A stretch of DNA of 64,000 bases from Profundibacter amoris (lineage in GTDB: Bacteria > Pseudomonadota > Alphaproteobacteria > Rhodobacterales > Rhodobacteraceae), in NCBI RefSeq assembly GCF_003544895.1, contig NZ_CP032125.1, positions 1,688,001-1,752,000 of the forward strand. Reading direction: 5' to 3'. Shown here piece after piece: positions 7,471 to 16,096 of the stretch. Position 1 is the stretch's first letter; each line of letters begins with the position of its first letter. The position numbers were made by a program, and so were the translations under genes. Below the pieces are notes generated by a model. The model was not told where the DNA came from. It ran no database searches and worked only from the letters and a program-made list of their open reading frames with translations.

Positions 7471-9849
7471 ATGAGTACTGATAATCGCAACATCATCTGG
7501 TTTGAGAAATTGTCCCGCACGGATGTGGGTCTGGTCGGGGGTAAAAATTCCTCGCTCGGGGAAATGGTCAGCAACCTGTCACAAGCGGGGATCAAAGTGC
7601 CGGCCGGTTTTGCCACCACCGCTGACGCCTATCGGGCCTATATGACCTATAATCACCTTGATGACCTGATCGCAACGACGCTTAGCCAAGAGGCCGACGG
7701 TAAGATTTCATTGCAAAAAGCCGGCGAAACCATCCGCGCGGCCATCATCAAAGGGGACTGGCCGCAAGATATCCGTGACAGCCTGATCGAAAGCTATCAA
7801 AAACTGGGCAAACGCAGCGGGGATGATGAATTGCCCGTCGCCGTGCGCTCCAGCGCCACAGCCGAGGATCTGCCGGACGCCAGTTTCGCCGGTCAGCAGG
7901 AAACCTATCTGAATGTGCGCGGGGAAAAGGCACTGCTGAACACCTGTCGGCGCTGCTATGCTTCTCTGTTTACCGATCGGGCGATTTCCTATCGTAAAAT
8001 CAAAGGGTTCGATCATCAGAAAATTGCATTGTCGGTCGGGGTGCAACGCATGGTGCGCTCGGACATCGGCGGCTCGGGCGTGATGTTTTCTATCGATACG
8101 GAATCGGGTTTTGACAAGGTTGTCCTGATCAACGCCGCATGGGGGTTGGGTGAAAACGTGGTTCAGGGCGCGGTCAATCCTGATGAATACGAGGTTTACA
8201 AGCCATTGTTATCCAACCCCGATTTGGCCCCGATCCTTGAAAAGAAACTGGGCGCCAAAGAAAAGAAAATGATCTATGCCGGCAGCAGTGGCGGCGAAAC
8301 CCGCAATGTGCCCACCTCCAAGGCCGAACGCGCGGCGTTTGTTCTGACGGATGATGATATTCTGAACCTTGCCCGACAGGCCTGCACGATCGAAGAACAC
8401 TATGGTCAGCCTATGGATATGGAATGGGCCAAGGACGGGATCACGGGTGAATTGTTCATCGTTCAGGCCCGGCCCGAAACTGTGCAATCGCGCATCGGTG
8501 AAGGGGTGCAGAAAACCTATCGGGTGCGCAATGCCGGCAAGAAACTGTTAAGCGGTCTTAGTGTTGGCTCGGCCGCCATTTCCGGCCGTGTCTGCCTGAT
8601 TGAAAACGCCAGGGACATCGACCGGTTTGTCGATGGCTCGATCCTTGTCACCTCGACCACCGACCCCGATTGGGTGCCCATCATGAAACGCGCAGCAGCG
8701 ATTGTGACGGATCACGGCGGGCGCACCTCGCATGCCGCGATTGTCAGTCGTGAACTGGGGCTTCCGGCGATTGTCGGCACCTCGCAGGCCACGCATATCC
8801 TGCATGATGAACAGGACATCACGGTATCCTGCGCCGAGGGGGACGAGGGTTTTGTTTACGAAGGCTACGCCGATATCGAGGTGCAGGAAATCCAGACCGG
8901 GGATGTGCCCGAAACCAAAACCCGTGTGATGCTGAACCTTGCCAACCCCTCTGCCGCGTTTCGCTGGTGGCACTTGCCTGCGGACGGTGTTGGACTGGCG
9001 CGGATGGAGTTTGTGGTCAACAATGCCGTGCGGGTTCACCCGATGGCGCTGGTCCATTTCGACAACCTGAAGGACGGGGCCGCACGCGATGAAATCGCCG
9101 AACTGACAAAAGGTTACGCAGACAAACGCGACTATTTCGTTGACCATCTGGCCATGGGTTTATCGCGTATTGCAGCGGTTATGTATCCCAAGCCGGTTAT
9201 CATCCGGATGAGTGATTTCAAGACCAATGAATACGCCGATCTATTGGGCGGCAAACAGTTTGAGCCGAAAGAGGAAAACCCGATGATCGGTTTTCGCGGG
9301 GCCTCGCGGTACTACTCGGACCGCTACCGCGAGGGGTTCGCGCTGGAATGTCGGGCGATCAGAAAATTGCGCATGGAGATGGGCTTTGATAATGTGATCG
9401 TGATGATCCCCTTCTGCCGCTCGCCGGACGAGGCAGACCGCGTGCTGGGGGTGATGGCCGAAAACGGGCTGGAGCGGGGCAAGGACGGTTTGCAGGTCTA
9501 TGTCATGTGCGAAATCCCGTCCAATGTGATCCTGGCCGAAGAATTTGCCAAACGGTTTGACGGATTTTCGATCGGCTCAAATGATCTGACACAGCTGACG
9601 CTGGGCGTTGACCGCGATTCCGAGGATCTGTCGGACCTGTTTCAGGAAAGTGATCCGGCAGTGTTGTGGATGATCAAAACGGTGATCGAAAAGGCACATA
9701 AAGCGGGGTCCAAGGTGGGGCTGTGTGGTCAGGCACCCAGCAACAACCCCGAATTTGCCCGCAAACTGGTGGAATACGGTATTGATTCAATCTCGGTCAC
9801 GCCGGACGCTTATCTGGCGGTGAAACAGAACGTGGCCAAGGCCGAATGA
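7471..9849 (+). CDS. ppsA: Phosphoenolpyruvate synthase
   Basis: At 792 residues it has the usual length of PpsA. It converts pyruvate, ATP and water to PEP, AMP and phosphate for gluconeogenesis. The N-terminal ATP-grasp/pyruvate-phosphate dikinase domain includes GGKNSSLGEM and VAVRSSATAEDLP. The central swivelling domain has the phosphohistidine loop GGRTSHAAIVSRELG, and the C-terminal PEP-binding TIM barrel includes GSNDLTQLTLG and CGQAPSN. I chose ATG 7471 with an AAGGGGG site 8 bases upstream over GTG 7462. It abuts the convergent symporter gene with no spacer, so transcription must end inside one of the genes or be rho-dependent. Confidence 0.97.
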   Translation: MSTDNRNIIWFEKLSRTDVGLVGGKNSSLGEMVSNLSQAGIKVPAGFATTADAYRAYMTYNHLDDLIATTLSQEADGKISLQKAGETIRAAIIKGDWPQDIRDSLIESYQKLGKRSGDDELPVAVRSSATAEDLPDASFAGQQETYLNVRGEKALLNTCRRCYASLFTDRAISYRKIKGFDHQKIALSVGVQRMVRSDIGGSGVMFSIDTESGFDKVVLINAAWGLGENVVQGAVNPDEYEVYKPLLSNPDLAPILEKKLGAKEKKMIYAGSSGGETRNVPTSKAERAAFVLTDDDILNLARQACTIEEHYGQPMDMEWAKDGITGELFIVQARPETVQSRIGEGVQKTYRVRNAGKKLLSGLSVGSAAISGRVCLIENARDIDRFVDGSILVTSTTDPDWVPIMKRAAAIVTDHGGRTSHAAIVSRELGLPAIVGTSQATHILHDEQDITVSCAEGDEGFVYEGYADIEVQEIQTGDVPETKTRVMLNLANPSAAFRWWHLPADGVGLARMEFVVNNAVRVHPMALVHFDNLKDGAARDEIAELTKGYADKRDYFVDHLAMGLSRIAAVMYPKPVIIRMSDFKTNEYADLLGGKQFEPKEENPMIGFRGASRYYSDRYREGFALECRAIRKLRMEMGFDNVIVMIPFCRSPDEADRVLGVMAENGLERGKDGLQVYVMCEIPSNVILAEEFAKRFDGFSIGSNDLTQLTLGVDRDSEDLSDLFQESDPAVLWMIKTVIEKAHKAGSKVGLCGQAPSNNPEFARKLVEYGIDSISVTPDAYLAVKQNVAKAE

Positions 9850-10707
9850 TCAGGTGCCCGACACTGAAACGGCGCGCCTGTGGGCCATACTGATCTGCAC
9901 CAGCGCCGAGATATTCATCACCAGCGCGTAAATCAGCGCTGGTGTGGCTAGGGCCGGATTCTTTAACAGGGATCCGGCCACAAACATCGCCACAGCGACG
10001 TTTTGCAAGGAGGCCTCGACCATAATCGCCCGGCGTTGGCCGGTGTTCAGCCCCATCAGCATCCCTGCCCCGCCAGCCAGCCCCAGCGCAATCAGGTTCA
10101 ATGCGACAACGGCCGGCCCGACGCTGGACAGATGATCGGTGATCGCGCCCCAGTTCTGCACAAAGGTGGCCAGCACCATTGCCGCGAAAATCAGTTTGGA
10201 AACGGGATCGAGGATATTTCCCAACCGTTTCGCAGTTTCGGGACGCCATGCAGCAAAGCCGATGCCGATGGCCATGGGAACCAGCGCGACAGCACTCATC
10301 GCCATGCTCATTTTCGCAAGGCCGGAAACACCCGGCAATGCCGCCACGCCCGCCAGCATCAGGATAGCCGGTATCGTCACTGCGGCCAGAGATGTGGTCA
10401 CCAGCGTCATTGCGGCCGAAAGGGCCACATCAGCGTGGGCCAGCCATGCGATGTAGTTCGACGTTACCCCGCCCGGCGCCGCCGCCACCAGAACCAGCCC
10501 GATCGACATCTCGGTGGACAGGCCAAACAGCCGCACCAACAAAAACGCAACGGCCGGCAGCAGCATCATTTGCACCGCAAGCCCCGTGAACAAGGCCTGC
10601 GGGTGGCGAAATGCCGCCCCCACTCGGTCTAGCGACAGGCGTAACCCCACCACAAACATCAATAAAATCAAACCTGCCGGCAGGAATGCAGCCAGTATTT
10701 GTGTCAT
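9850..10707 (-). CDS. Bile acid:sodium symporter (BASS) family transporter
   Basis: A 285-residue integral membrane protein with nine or ten hydrophobic segments. It carries family-typical motifs around the crossover region: APGGVTSNY and a later E-x-x-x-Q-N element (VEASLQNVA). Members import bile acids, pyruvate, pantothenate or other organic acids with Na+; the substrate here is unknown. ATG 10705-10707 was chosen; the longer frame adds 45 residues overlapping the divergent promoter. Its stop codon directly adjoins that of ppsA. Confidence 0.85.
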   Translation of the reverse strand: MTQILAAFLPAGLILLMFVVGLRLSLDRVGAAFRHPQALFTGLAVQMMLLPAVAFLLVRLFGLSTEMSIGLVLVAAAPGGVTSNYIAWLAHADVALSAAMTLVTTSLAAVTIPAILMLAGVAALPGVSGLAKMSMAMSAVALVPMAIGIGFAAWRPETAKRLGNILDPVSKLIFAAMVLATFVQNWGAITDHLSSVGPAVVALNLIALGLAGGAGMLMGLNTGQRRAIMVEASLQNVAVAMFVAGSLLKNPALATPALIYALVMNISALVQISMAHRRAVSVSGT

Positions 10708-10764
10708 CCGACATAGCCCTTCAAACTGTTCCGGTTGCAATAGTCGGATTTGGCGGCCATTGAC

Positions 10765-10806
10765 ATGACTTAAGTCAAGGCATTGCCCGAAATCCCCCCA
10801 TATTAT
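10765..10806 (+). promoter_or_regulatory. FNR/NNR-type activator box and -10 element of the SCO-TlpA operon
   Basis: ATGAC-TTAA-GTCAA (10765-10778) differs at one base from the TTGAC-N4-GTCAA box bound by denitrification regulators of the CRP/FNR family (NNR, DNR). A TATTAT -10 hexamer lies at 10801-10806. This places the box at about -41.5 from the expected start, the class II activator position. The same type of box precedes nosZ. Confidence 0.7.
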
Positions 10807-10832
10807 TACGGGAACTTTCAAGGAGAATAACC

Positions 10833-11456
10833 ATGCTAGCACGGCGCAGTTTTCTAATTCTGGGCGGCTCGTTCATCGGGGCGGCGGGCGCTGGCCTGCC
10901 GGTTCTGGCCCAGCGGCAAGATGTTGATCTGGAAGCGGACACGGCCCAGGACACAGCGGATGTTCGCCGCCGGTTCATGATGGAAGACACCTATGGCAAT
11001 CTGGTCAAGGATGACGATTTCCAAGGGAAATTCATGTTGATCTATTTCGGCTACATGTCCTGTCCGGATGTCTGCCCGACAACGCTGGCCACACTGGCCG
11101 ATGCGATGGAGCAACTGGGCGATCTGAACGAAGATCTGGCCGTGTTGTTTGTAACCGTTGATCCGGATCGGGACGGGCCAAAAGACCTGCATGATTACGT
11201 GCAATTCTTTGACAAACGCATCATCGCGCTGCGCGGCCCCAAAGCCTATACCGATCATATGGTCAAAGCGTTCAATGCGCGGTACGAATTCTATTATCCC
11301 GACCCCGAGGACAAGAGCGAATATACCGTGGACCACACGGCCTCGGTTGCCTTTGTCGGCCCCTATGGCAACCTGATCAAACGCTTCCCGCATGGCATGT
11401 CGGCGGATGACATTGCAAAGGATATTCGTGAAACGATGGAAGCGGCGCGCAAGTAA
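10833..11456 (+). CDS. SCO1/SenC-family copper chaperone
   Basis: A 207-residue exported protein. The signal sequence (RRSFLILGGSFIGAAGAG) is Tat-like. The thioredoxin-fold domain carries the copper-binding CPDVC (CxxxC) motif and the downstream His in VDHTAS. SCO proteins deliver copper to CuA centres. Because this operon has an FNR/NNR-type promoter and borders the nos locus, NosZ CuA maturation is the likely task; cytochrome oxidase CuA is the alternative. Its TAA overlaps the ATG of the next gene (TAATG). Confidence 0.9.
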   Translation: MLARRSFLILGGSFIGAAGAGLPVLAQRQDVDLEADTAQDTADVRRRFMMEDTYGNLVKDDDFQGKFMLIYFGYMSCPDVCPTTLATLADAMEQLGDLNEDLAVLFVTVDPDRDGPKDLHDYVQFFDKRIIALRGPKAYTDHMVKAFNARYEFYYPDPEDKSEYTVDHTASVAFVGPYGNLIKRFPHGMSADDIAKDIRETMEAARK

Positions 11457-11986
11457 TGAAACGGCGGGCGTTTCTTACACTGACCGCCGCAACCCTTGCA
11501 AACCGGGGATTTGCGCAAGATGGTGCAATGCCTGCGGCGGCGCTGGTGCACCCTGCGATACCGGCCAAGGATGCCCGTGATCTGTTGATGAAGGATGCCG
11601 ATGGCAATCCGGTTTCCATAACCGATTATGCCGGTCGGCTGGTGGTGTTGAACCTTTGGGGATCATGGTGCCCGCCCTGCCGCCGCGAGATGCCCTCGAT
11701 TTCACGGCTAGTCGACAAGGTCGATCCGGCCAGGATTACCGTGCTGCCCCTGGCGTTTGAAAACGGCAACGCGACACGGGTCAAGGTGTTCTACAAAACC
11801 ACCGGCATTACCAACCTGCCCATCCTGCTGGGCGACGGGCAAAACCTGCAATCCGTTCTGTCCCTGTCACGCCTGCCCACCACCGCCATTCTGGACCAGA
11901 CCGGCATGCATATTGCTACCGTTGCAGGCGAAGCCATGTGGGATGATGACGATACATTGGCGTGGTTGAACCGGTTGGCTGGCTGA
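11456..11986 (+). CDS. TlpA-like thioredoxin-fold protein
   Basis: A 176-residue exported thiol-disulfide oxidoreductase. The signal peptide begins MKRRAFLTLTAATLA and the active site is WCPPC within LNLWGSWCPPCRREMPS. Its start overlaps the stop of the SCO gene, so the two are coupled. TlpA-type proteins reduce SCO and apo-CuA cysteines before copper insertion, which fits a role in NosZ maturation (inference from family and context). Confidence 0.88.
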   Translation: MKRRAFLTLTAATLANRGFAQDGAMPAAALVHPAIPAKDARDLLMKDADGNPVSITDYAGRLVVLNLWGSWCPPCRREMPSISRLVDKVDPARITVLPLAFENGNATRVKVFYKTTGITNLPILLGDGQNLQSVLSLSRLPTTAILDQTGMHIATVAGEAMWDDDDTLAWLNRLAG

Positions 11987-12063
11987 ACACTTCGAACCGG
12001 CAAGATCGCTAGCGACATCTGGATTGTCACCAAAATCGGCTTGCAAGAATTTCCCGCCTGAAC

Positions 12064-12091
12064 ATATCCATTAAACCGGTTTAGTGGATAT
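12064..12091. terminator. 28-bp palindrome in a convergent gap (repeat copy 1)
   Basis: An almost perfect inverted repeat is centred on TAAACCGGTTTA with flanking arms ATATCCA/TGGATAT and a single T-G (wobble) position. It lies between the ends of the convergent tlpA-like gene and nosY, and probably works as a bidirectional terminator. A second copy with the same core but different arms is at 55799-55824. Confidence 0.6.
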
Positions 12092-12145
12092 ATTCAGGGC
12101 ACTAATTAACAAGCCTTATCAGGGTATTATAGGATTTTAGGGAAA

Positions 12146-12997
12146 CTACACCAGATCGGTTTTTCTAAACCGCCAATACCCCAGCGCCGCAAAAAGCAGG
12201 CCCAGAATTGTCGGGTAAACCATCGCCCAGACCACATATCCAACCACGCCAAAGGCATCCAGAATGACATAGGACGCAGGCCCCAGCAGGATCAATTGCG
12301 GATCAAACAGGATCATCGACGCGGTGCGGAAACTTTGCAGCGGGTTGGCCAGGGCAATACCGACCACATATTCCGGCGGGAATTGTGAACGGATCATAAT
12401 CGATAGCAACAACAGATCCAGCAGCGCCACCAGCAGCAGCCAGATCACCATCGAGGCCCCCAGCGCCACTTCGGTTGAGCGCGAAATGGTGGACAGCAAA
12501 AACCCCAGCCCCAGAAAACAGGTCGATAGGGCAGCAACCAGACCGGCATAAAGCAGCACATGATTCCACGGTATTTCGTGCCCTTTAACCGCGCCATAAG
12601 CCGCAGCAATCGCCAGCGCAATAATAACCGGCGTCAGGATCAGCACCAGACGGGCAAAGAACCGCCCCCAGAACCAGGCCGACAGGCTGACCGGAAAGGC
12701 CAGCATATATTCCAGATTTCCCGCCTCGCGATCACCCACCATAGAACGGGCCGTCACCACGATGATGAACAGCGGCAGCACCGCCATGGCGATCTGGATA
12801 TAGGTCACCAGCAGGCGCGACAGGCCGGTAAAACCCAACACGCGGCTTTCGGAAACGCCGGTCAGGATCAGCAACAGCATCAGCCCGATCAGCACCACGG
12901 AATAGAAGTGGAACCAACGTGATCGCAGGCTTTCGGCCAGTTCCAGCCGGAACATCAGGCCAAGGGTGGCACGGGGGGAAGATGTCATTTGGTCCAT
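12146..12997 (-). CDS. nosY: NosY, ABC-type permease for NosZ copper-site maturation
   Basis: A 283-residue membrane protein with six predicted helices (ABC-2 type). It has the conserved cytoplasmic segment SMVGDREAGNLEYML seen in NosY. NosY with NosF forms an ABC complex that works with NosD and NosL on CuZ assembly. Its start overlaps the nosL end by 13 bases and it is the last gene of the nos operon. A 148-base gap with a palindrome separates it from the convergent tlpA-like gene. Confidence 0.92.
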   Translation of the reverse strand: MDQMTSSPRATLGLMFRLELAESLRSRWFHFYSVVLIGLMLLLILTGVSESRVLGFTGLSRLLVTYIQIAMAVLPLFIIVVTARSMVGDREAGNLEYMLAFPVSLSAWFWGRFFARLVLILTPVIIALAIAAAYGAVKGHEIPWNHVLLYAGLVAALSTCFLGLGFLLSTISRSTEVALGASMVIWLLLVALLDLLLLSIMIRSQFPPEYVVGIALANPLQSFRTASMILFDPQLILLGPASYVILDAFGVVGYVVWAMVYPTILGLLFAALGYWRFRKTDLV

Positions 12998-13461
12998 TCC
13001 TCGACGGGTAGGCAGCGGCTGGAAAGGCCGCGCAGAATTACGGCGGCGCGCATGACTTCGAAAGTCACGGTTCCGGGTTCATTGGTGGGCACGGCGGCAT
13101 AGCCGTAATCCATCGGGCTGATGGTGTCGGGGTGGTAGAACGCCTTGCGTGCATCCAGCCAGTCCTTGCCGGTGTTGCTGTCGCGCACCCAGAATTCAAG
13201 TGTCGGATCTGCTTTCCAGTCCTGCACCGAAAGCCAGTGAACCGCGTCACCAATATCGTCAAACTTGAAGATATTCTTTTCGGGGTCCCGAATTTCAGCC
13301 GCATAGCGGGCGTCGGAAATGATCATGCCGCAGATCGTGCAGGTCTCCCTGCCCCAGCGGATTTCCACAGGGCCTTCATCGGGTTCTTTGCAGGCCGCCA
13401 GCAAGGGAGCTGCCGCAAGCAGACCCAGAACCGAACGGCGGTGGAAATGACAACGGCACAT
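12985..13461 (-). CDS. nosL: NosL, copper-binding lipoprotein
   Basis: A 158-residue protein with an N-terminal lipobox (LLAAC, Cys near residue 24) and the Cu(I)-binding CxxCGM motif (CTICGM) about 20 residues further on. NosL passes Cu(I) to apo-NosZ together with NosDFY. It lies between nosF and nosY, and overlaps nosY. Confidence 0.93.
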   Translation of the reverse strand: MCRCHFHRRSVLGLLAAAPLLAACKEPDEGPVEIRWGRETCTICGMIISDARYAAEIRDPEKNIFKFDDIGDAVHWLSVQDWKADPTLEFWVRDSNTGKDWLDARKAFYHPDTISPMDYGYAAVPTNEPGTVTFEVMRAAVILRGLSSRCLPVEEWTK

Positions 13462-13466
13462 ATCCC

Positions 13467-14336
13467 CTACCCCTTGCCCGTGTCGCCGGTGTCCAGCGAC
13501 AGATGTTCAATCAGGCTGGCATAACGCGACAACAGCCCCAGAAAGCGCAGCGTATCGGCGGCCGGAATTTTACCGGCATAGTGGCGCCCCTCGTCCGTTT
13601 CGGTAAACCCCCAGTCCAGCAGCGCCGCACCAAAGGTCGGATGTGCATTGGCCAGACCGATCCGGCATTGGCGAAACACGCCTGCCTTCAGCCGGTCCAC
13701 CACGGAATCATCCAGCACCACAGCCCCGCGATCCAGTTCGATCACGCGGTTGACCAATGATGCAACCTCCTCTAGCCGGTGCGAGGCAATCAGCATCGAG
13801 CAATCCTTGCGTTCTGCCAGCAGATCGATGAATACAGCGCGGGCCGCCGGATCAAGGTTGGCGGCCGGTTCATCGAAAATCAACAGATCGGCATCGCGGG
13901 CCAGTGCCACGGTGACAAGGATTTTCTGTTTCTGCCCGCCCGACAGCCGGTAAAACGGCCGGTTGCGGATTTCGTCCAGATCAATGCCCAGTTTGCCGGC
14001 AATCTCCTGCATAAGGGCCGCGCTGGCCCCTGCCCCTTTTTCGGCAAAGCGCAGCAGATCGCCCACCGGCAAGCGCAGCGGTGGCGGCAGTTGCGGCACA
14101 AAGGCAATCTGCGCCAGAGTGCCGACATCACGCCGCGCAGTGCGCGCGCCCTCGAACCGCACGTCACCCTGATAGCGGTAATGCCCCAGCAGACAGCGAA
14201 ACAGCGTGGTTTTCCCCGCCCCGTTCGAGCCGATCAGCGCAATCCGGTCGCCCGCATTGATCGAAAGCGTCAGTTCGTCCAGAACCGCACGTTTTTCAAA
14301 TCGTTTGGTCAGGCCATTGATGTCAATCAAACCCAT
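13467..14336 (-). CDS. nosF: NosF, ABC ATPase for NosZ maturation
   Basis: A 289-residue ABC ATPase. Walker A is GSNGAGKTTLF, the signature LSGGQKQKI, and Walker B LLIFDEP; an Ala takes the place of the usual G/S in the D-loop (ANLDPA). It pairs with the NosY permease. It starts 3 bases downstream of the nosH end. Confidence 0.92.
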   Translation of the reverse strand: MGLIDINGLTKRFEKRAVLDELTLSINAGDRIALIGSNGAGKTTLFRCLLGHYRYQGDVRFEGARTARRDVGTLAQIAFVPQLPPPLRLPVGDLLRFAEKGAGASAALMQEIAGKLGIDLDEIRNRPFYRLSGGQKQKILVTVALARDADLLIFDEPAANLDPAARAVFIDLLAERKDCSMLIASHRLEEVASLVNRVIELDRGAVVLDDSVVDRLKAGVFRQCRIGLANAHPTFGAALLDWGFTETDEGRHYAGKIPAADTLRFLGLLSRYASLIEHLSLDTGDTGKG

Positions 14337-14339
14337 ATT

Positions 14340-15323
14340 CTAGATCACCTTGTCCAATCCGCGGAAGGTATAGCTTAGCGCCCCTTGCGGGCAGGCATCA
14401 ATGCACAAACCGCAGCGGGTGCAATCGGGGGCGATATATTCGGTGGTGTCCTGCGCATAACCCATCTTGGTGATTTCCAGCACATGTGGCACCAGACAAA
14501 CCGCGCGACATTCGCCTTCGTGCACGCATTTGGACAGATCGTATTTGATCTGCACCGGTGCGGCCGTGCCGATCACCCCGTAAGTCAGGCCCATCGGACA
14601 GATGTAGCGGCACCAGGCGCGGCGGGTAAAGAATATCTCGAACCCCAGCAGGAAGATCACCCAGACCAGCGCCACGGTCGGACCATAGATCAGGGCGCGG
14701 CTGACGATGCCGATCGGGTTGACGTATTCATAAACCGTCAGGCCGATGGCAAAGGTCAGGACCATGAAAACCACCCAAAGAACCACACGCAAACCGCGGT
14801 GGAACGGATGGTCCTTGACCCAGCCACGATTGGCCAGAAAGACGTGGATGGATTCGGCCCATTCGGCCAGCAGGTGATAGGGACAGGCCCATGAACAGAA
14901 GGCGCGCCCGCCAAAGAACCACCACAGGATCGCCACCGTAACCATGCCGATCACAAGGTTCAACATCAGATCCTTGTAGGCCAGCGTCACCATAATGGCC
15001 GAGGTCGGATCGGCCATATGGAACCCCAGGAACCGCGAGGCGGTCATCGCCCCTTCGACCAGTTGCACATCCCAGGAAAAGGACACCACAAACATCAGGT
15101 TGATCAGGATGATCGAGGTCCAGCGAATATATTTCCACTTGTTCGAGACGATCGGATACTCATGTTCCTTGGCAATGATTTCACGCCGGATCGCGCTTTG
15201 CTCGGGCGTTTTCTGGAATTTTTTCATATCCCGCGCGGCATCGGTTTCCTCGGCCTTTTCGGGGCGGCGCGGTTTGGCGCCGAACATCATGGCCAGTTTA
15301 TGTGCATACCATTTCATGCTCAT
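14340..15323 (-). CDS. nosH: NosH (NapH-like) quinol dehydrogenase membrane subunit
   Basis: A 327-residue protein with four or five predicted membrane helices. It carries the two cytoplasmic CxxxCP motifs (CSWACP, CRYICP) characteristic of the NapH/NosR C-terminal region. Two C-terminal [4Fe-4S] binding sites follow (CVHEGECRAVC and CTRCGLCIDACP). In Wolinella-type systems NosGH oxidises menaquinol and passes electrons to periplasmic cytochromes c for NosZ. No FMN-binding NosR-type periplasmic domain is present. The start overlaps nosG by an ATGA. Confidence 0.9.
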   Translation of the reverse strand: MSMKWYAHKLAMMFGAKPRRPEKAEETDAARDMKKFQKTPEQSAIRREIIAKEHEYPIVSNKWKYIRWTSIILINLMFVVSFSWDVQLVEGAMTASRFLGFHMADPTSAIMVTLAYKDLMLNLVIGMVTVAILWWFFGGRAFCSWACPYHLLAEWAESIHVFLANRGWVKDHPFHRGLRVVLWVVFMVLTFAIGLTVYEYVNPIGIVSRALIYGPTVALVWVIFLLGFEIFFTRRAWCRYICPMGLTYGVIGTAAPVQIKYDLSKCVHEGECRAVCLVPHVLEITKMGYAQDTTEYIAPDCTRCGLCIDACPQGALSYTFRGLDKVI

Positions 15324-16096
15324 GACGTTTCTCCCAGGCTCATTTCCGTATCAATGATGATTGCGGCAGGTTCGGTCGGACACATCATTTCGCAGGTTCC
15401 GCAGCCAACGCATTTGTCGGTGATGGTCGGCACAAAGCGGTGCTCGCCATCGCCTTCCGACATGGCCACCAGCGAAATCGCCCCTTCGATCGGACATTCG
15501 CGCACGCACAGGTCGCACAGCTCCAGATCATAGGGGTGATCGGCCACCCTGATCGGCTCCCAGCGGTTGATTTCCTCGTAACGCAGCATGCCTTCAAAAT
15601 CCGGCCCCTGCACAATCCCCTTGAACCCCTCGCCCTTCATCGCAAGGCAACTGTCAGGGCGGGCCAGACGGGCAACGCCCATTGTGACCTCTTCCTTGGT
15701 GGCTATTTCATGCGACAAAGCACCCGTCGGGCAGGCCAGCACACATTGCACCGCGTCACAGGAAAAATCGCAGGCCTGCGCGCGGGCGTCGATATAGGGC
15801 ACGCCCAGACCATAGCCTTCGTCACTGTCGCCCAATTTGATCGCCTGAACAGGGCAAACCTGCACACATTGGCCGCATTTGATACAGGCGGCCAGAAATT
15901 TGTCCTCGACCAGGGCACCGGGCGGACGCAGGCGGTCATAGACCCGTTTCAGAACCGGATACCACCCCACAAGCGAGGCAGTGACCACCGCCGCACCCGC
16001 CCCCAGCGAGCGCATGATCATCCGGCGGCGTTCCAGTTGCAGCCGCGTCAGGCGTTTCTTTTTCGGCTTTTGGGCGGGGGCTGTTTCATCAGTCAT
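15320..16096 (-). CDS. nosG: NosG (NapG-like) periplasmic ferredoxin
   Basis: A 258-residue protein with four [4Fe-4S] motifs: CIKCGQCVQVCP, a variant CDFSCDAVQCVLACP, CDLCVRECP and CVGCGTCEMMCP. An N-terminal Tat-like signal (RRRMIMRSLGAGAAVV) precedes one hydrophobic stretch. It is the electron-transfer partner of NosH at the periplasmic face. It overlaps both nosD (ATGA) and nosH. Confidence 0.92.
   Translation of the reverse strand: MTDETAPAQKPKKKRLTRLQLERRRMIMRSLGAGAAVVTASLVGWYPVLKRVYDRLRPPGALVEDKFLAACIKCGQCVQVCPVQAIKLGDSDEGYGLGVPYIDARAQACDFSCDAVQCVLACPTGALSHEIATKEEVTMGVARLARPDSCLAMKGEGFKGIVQGPDFEGMLRYEEINRWEPIRVADHPYDLELCDLCVRECPIEGAISLVAMSEGDGEHRFVPTITDKCVGCGTCEMMCPTEPAAIIIDTEMSLGETS

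Noticed and set aside
14340-15323. NosR instead of NosH
   Set aside because: The protein lacks the periplasmic FMN-binding domain and extra length of NosR; it has only the NapH-like membrane and ferredoxin parts, with a separate NosG next to it.
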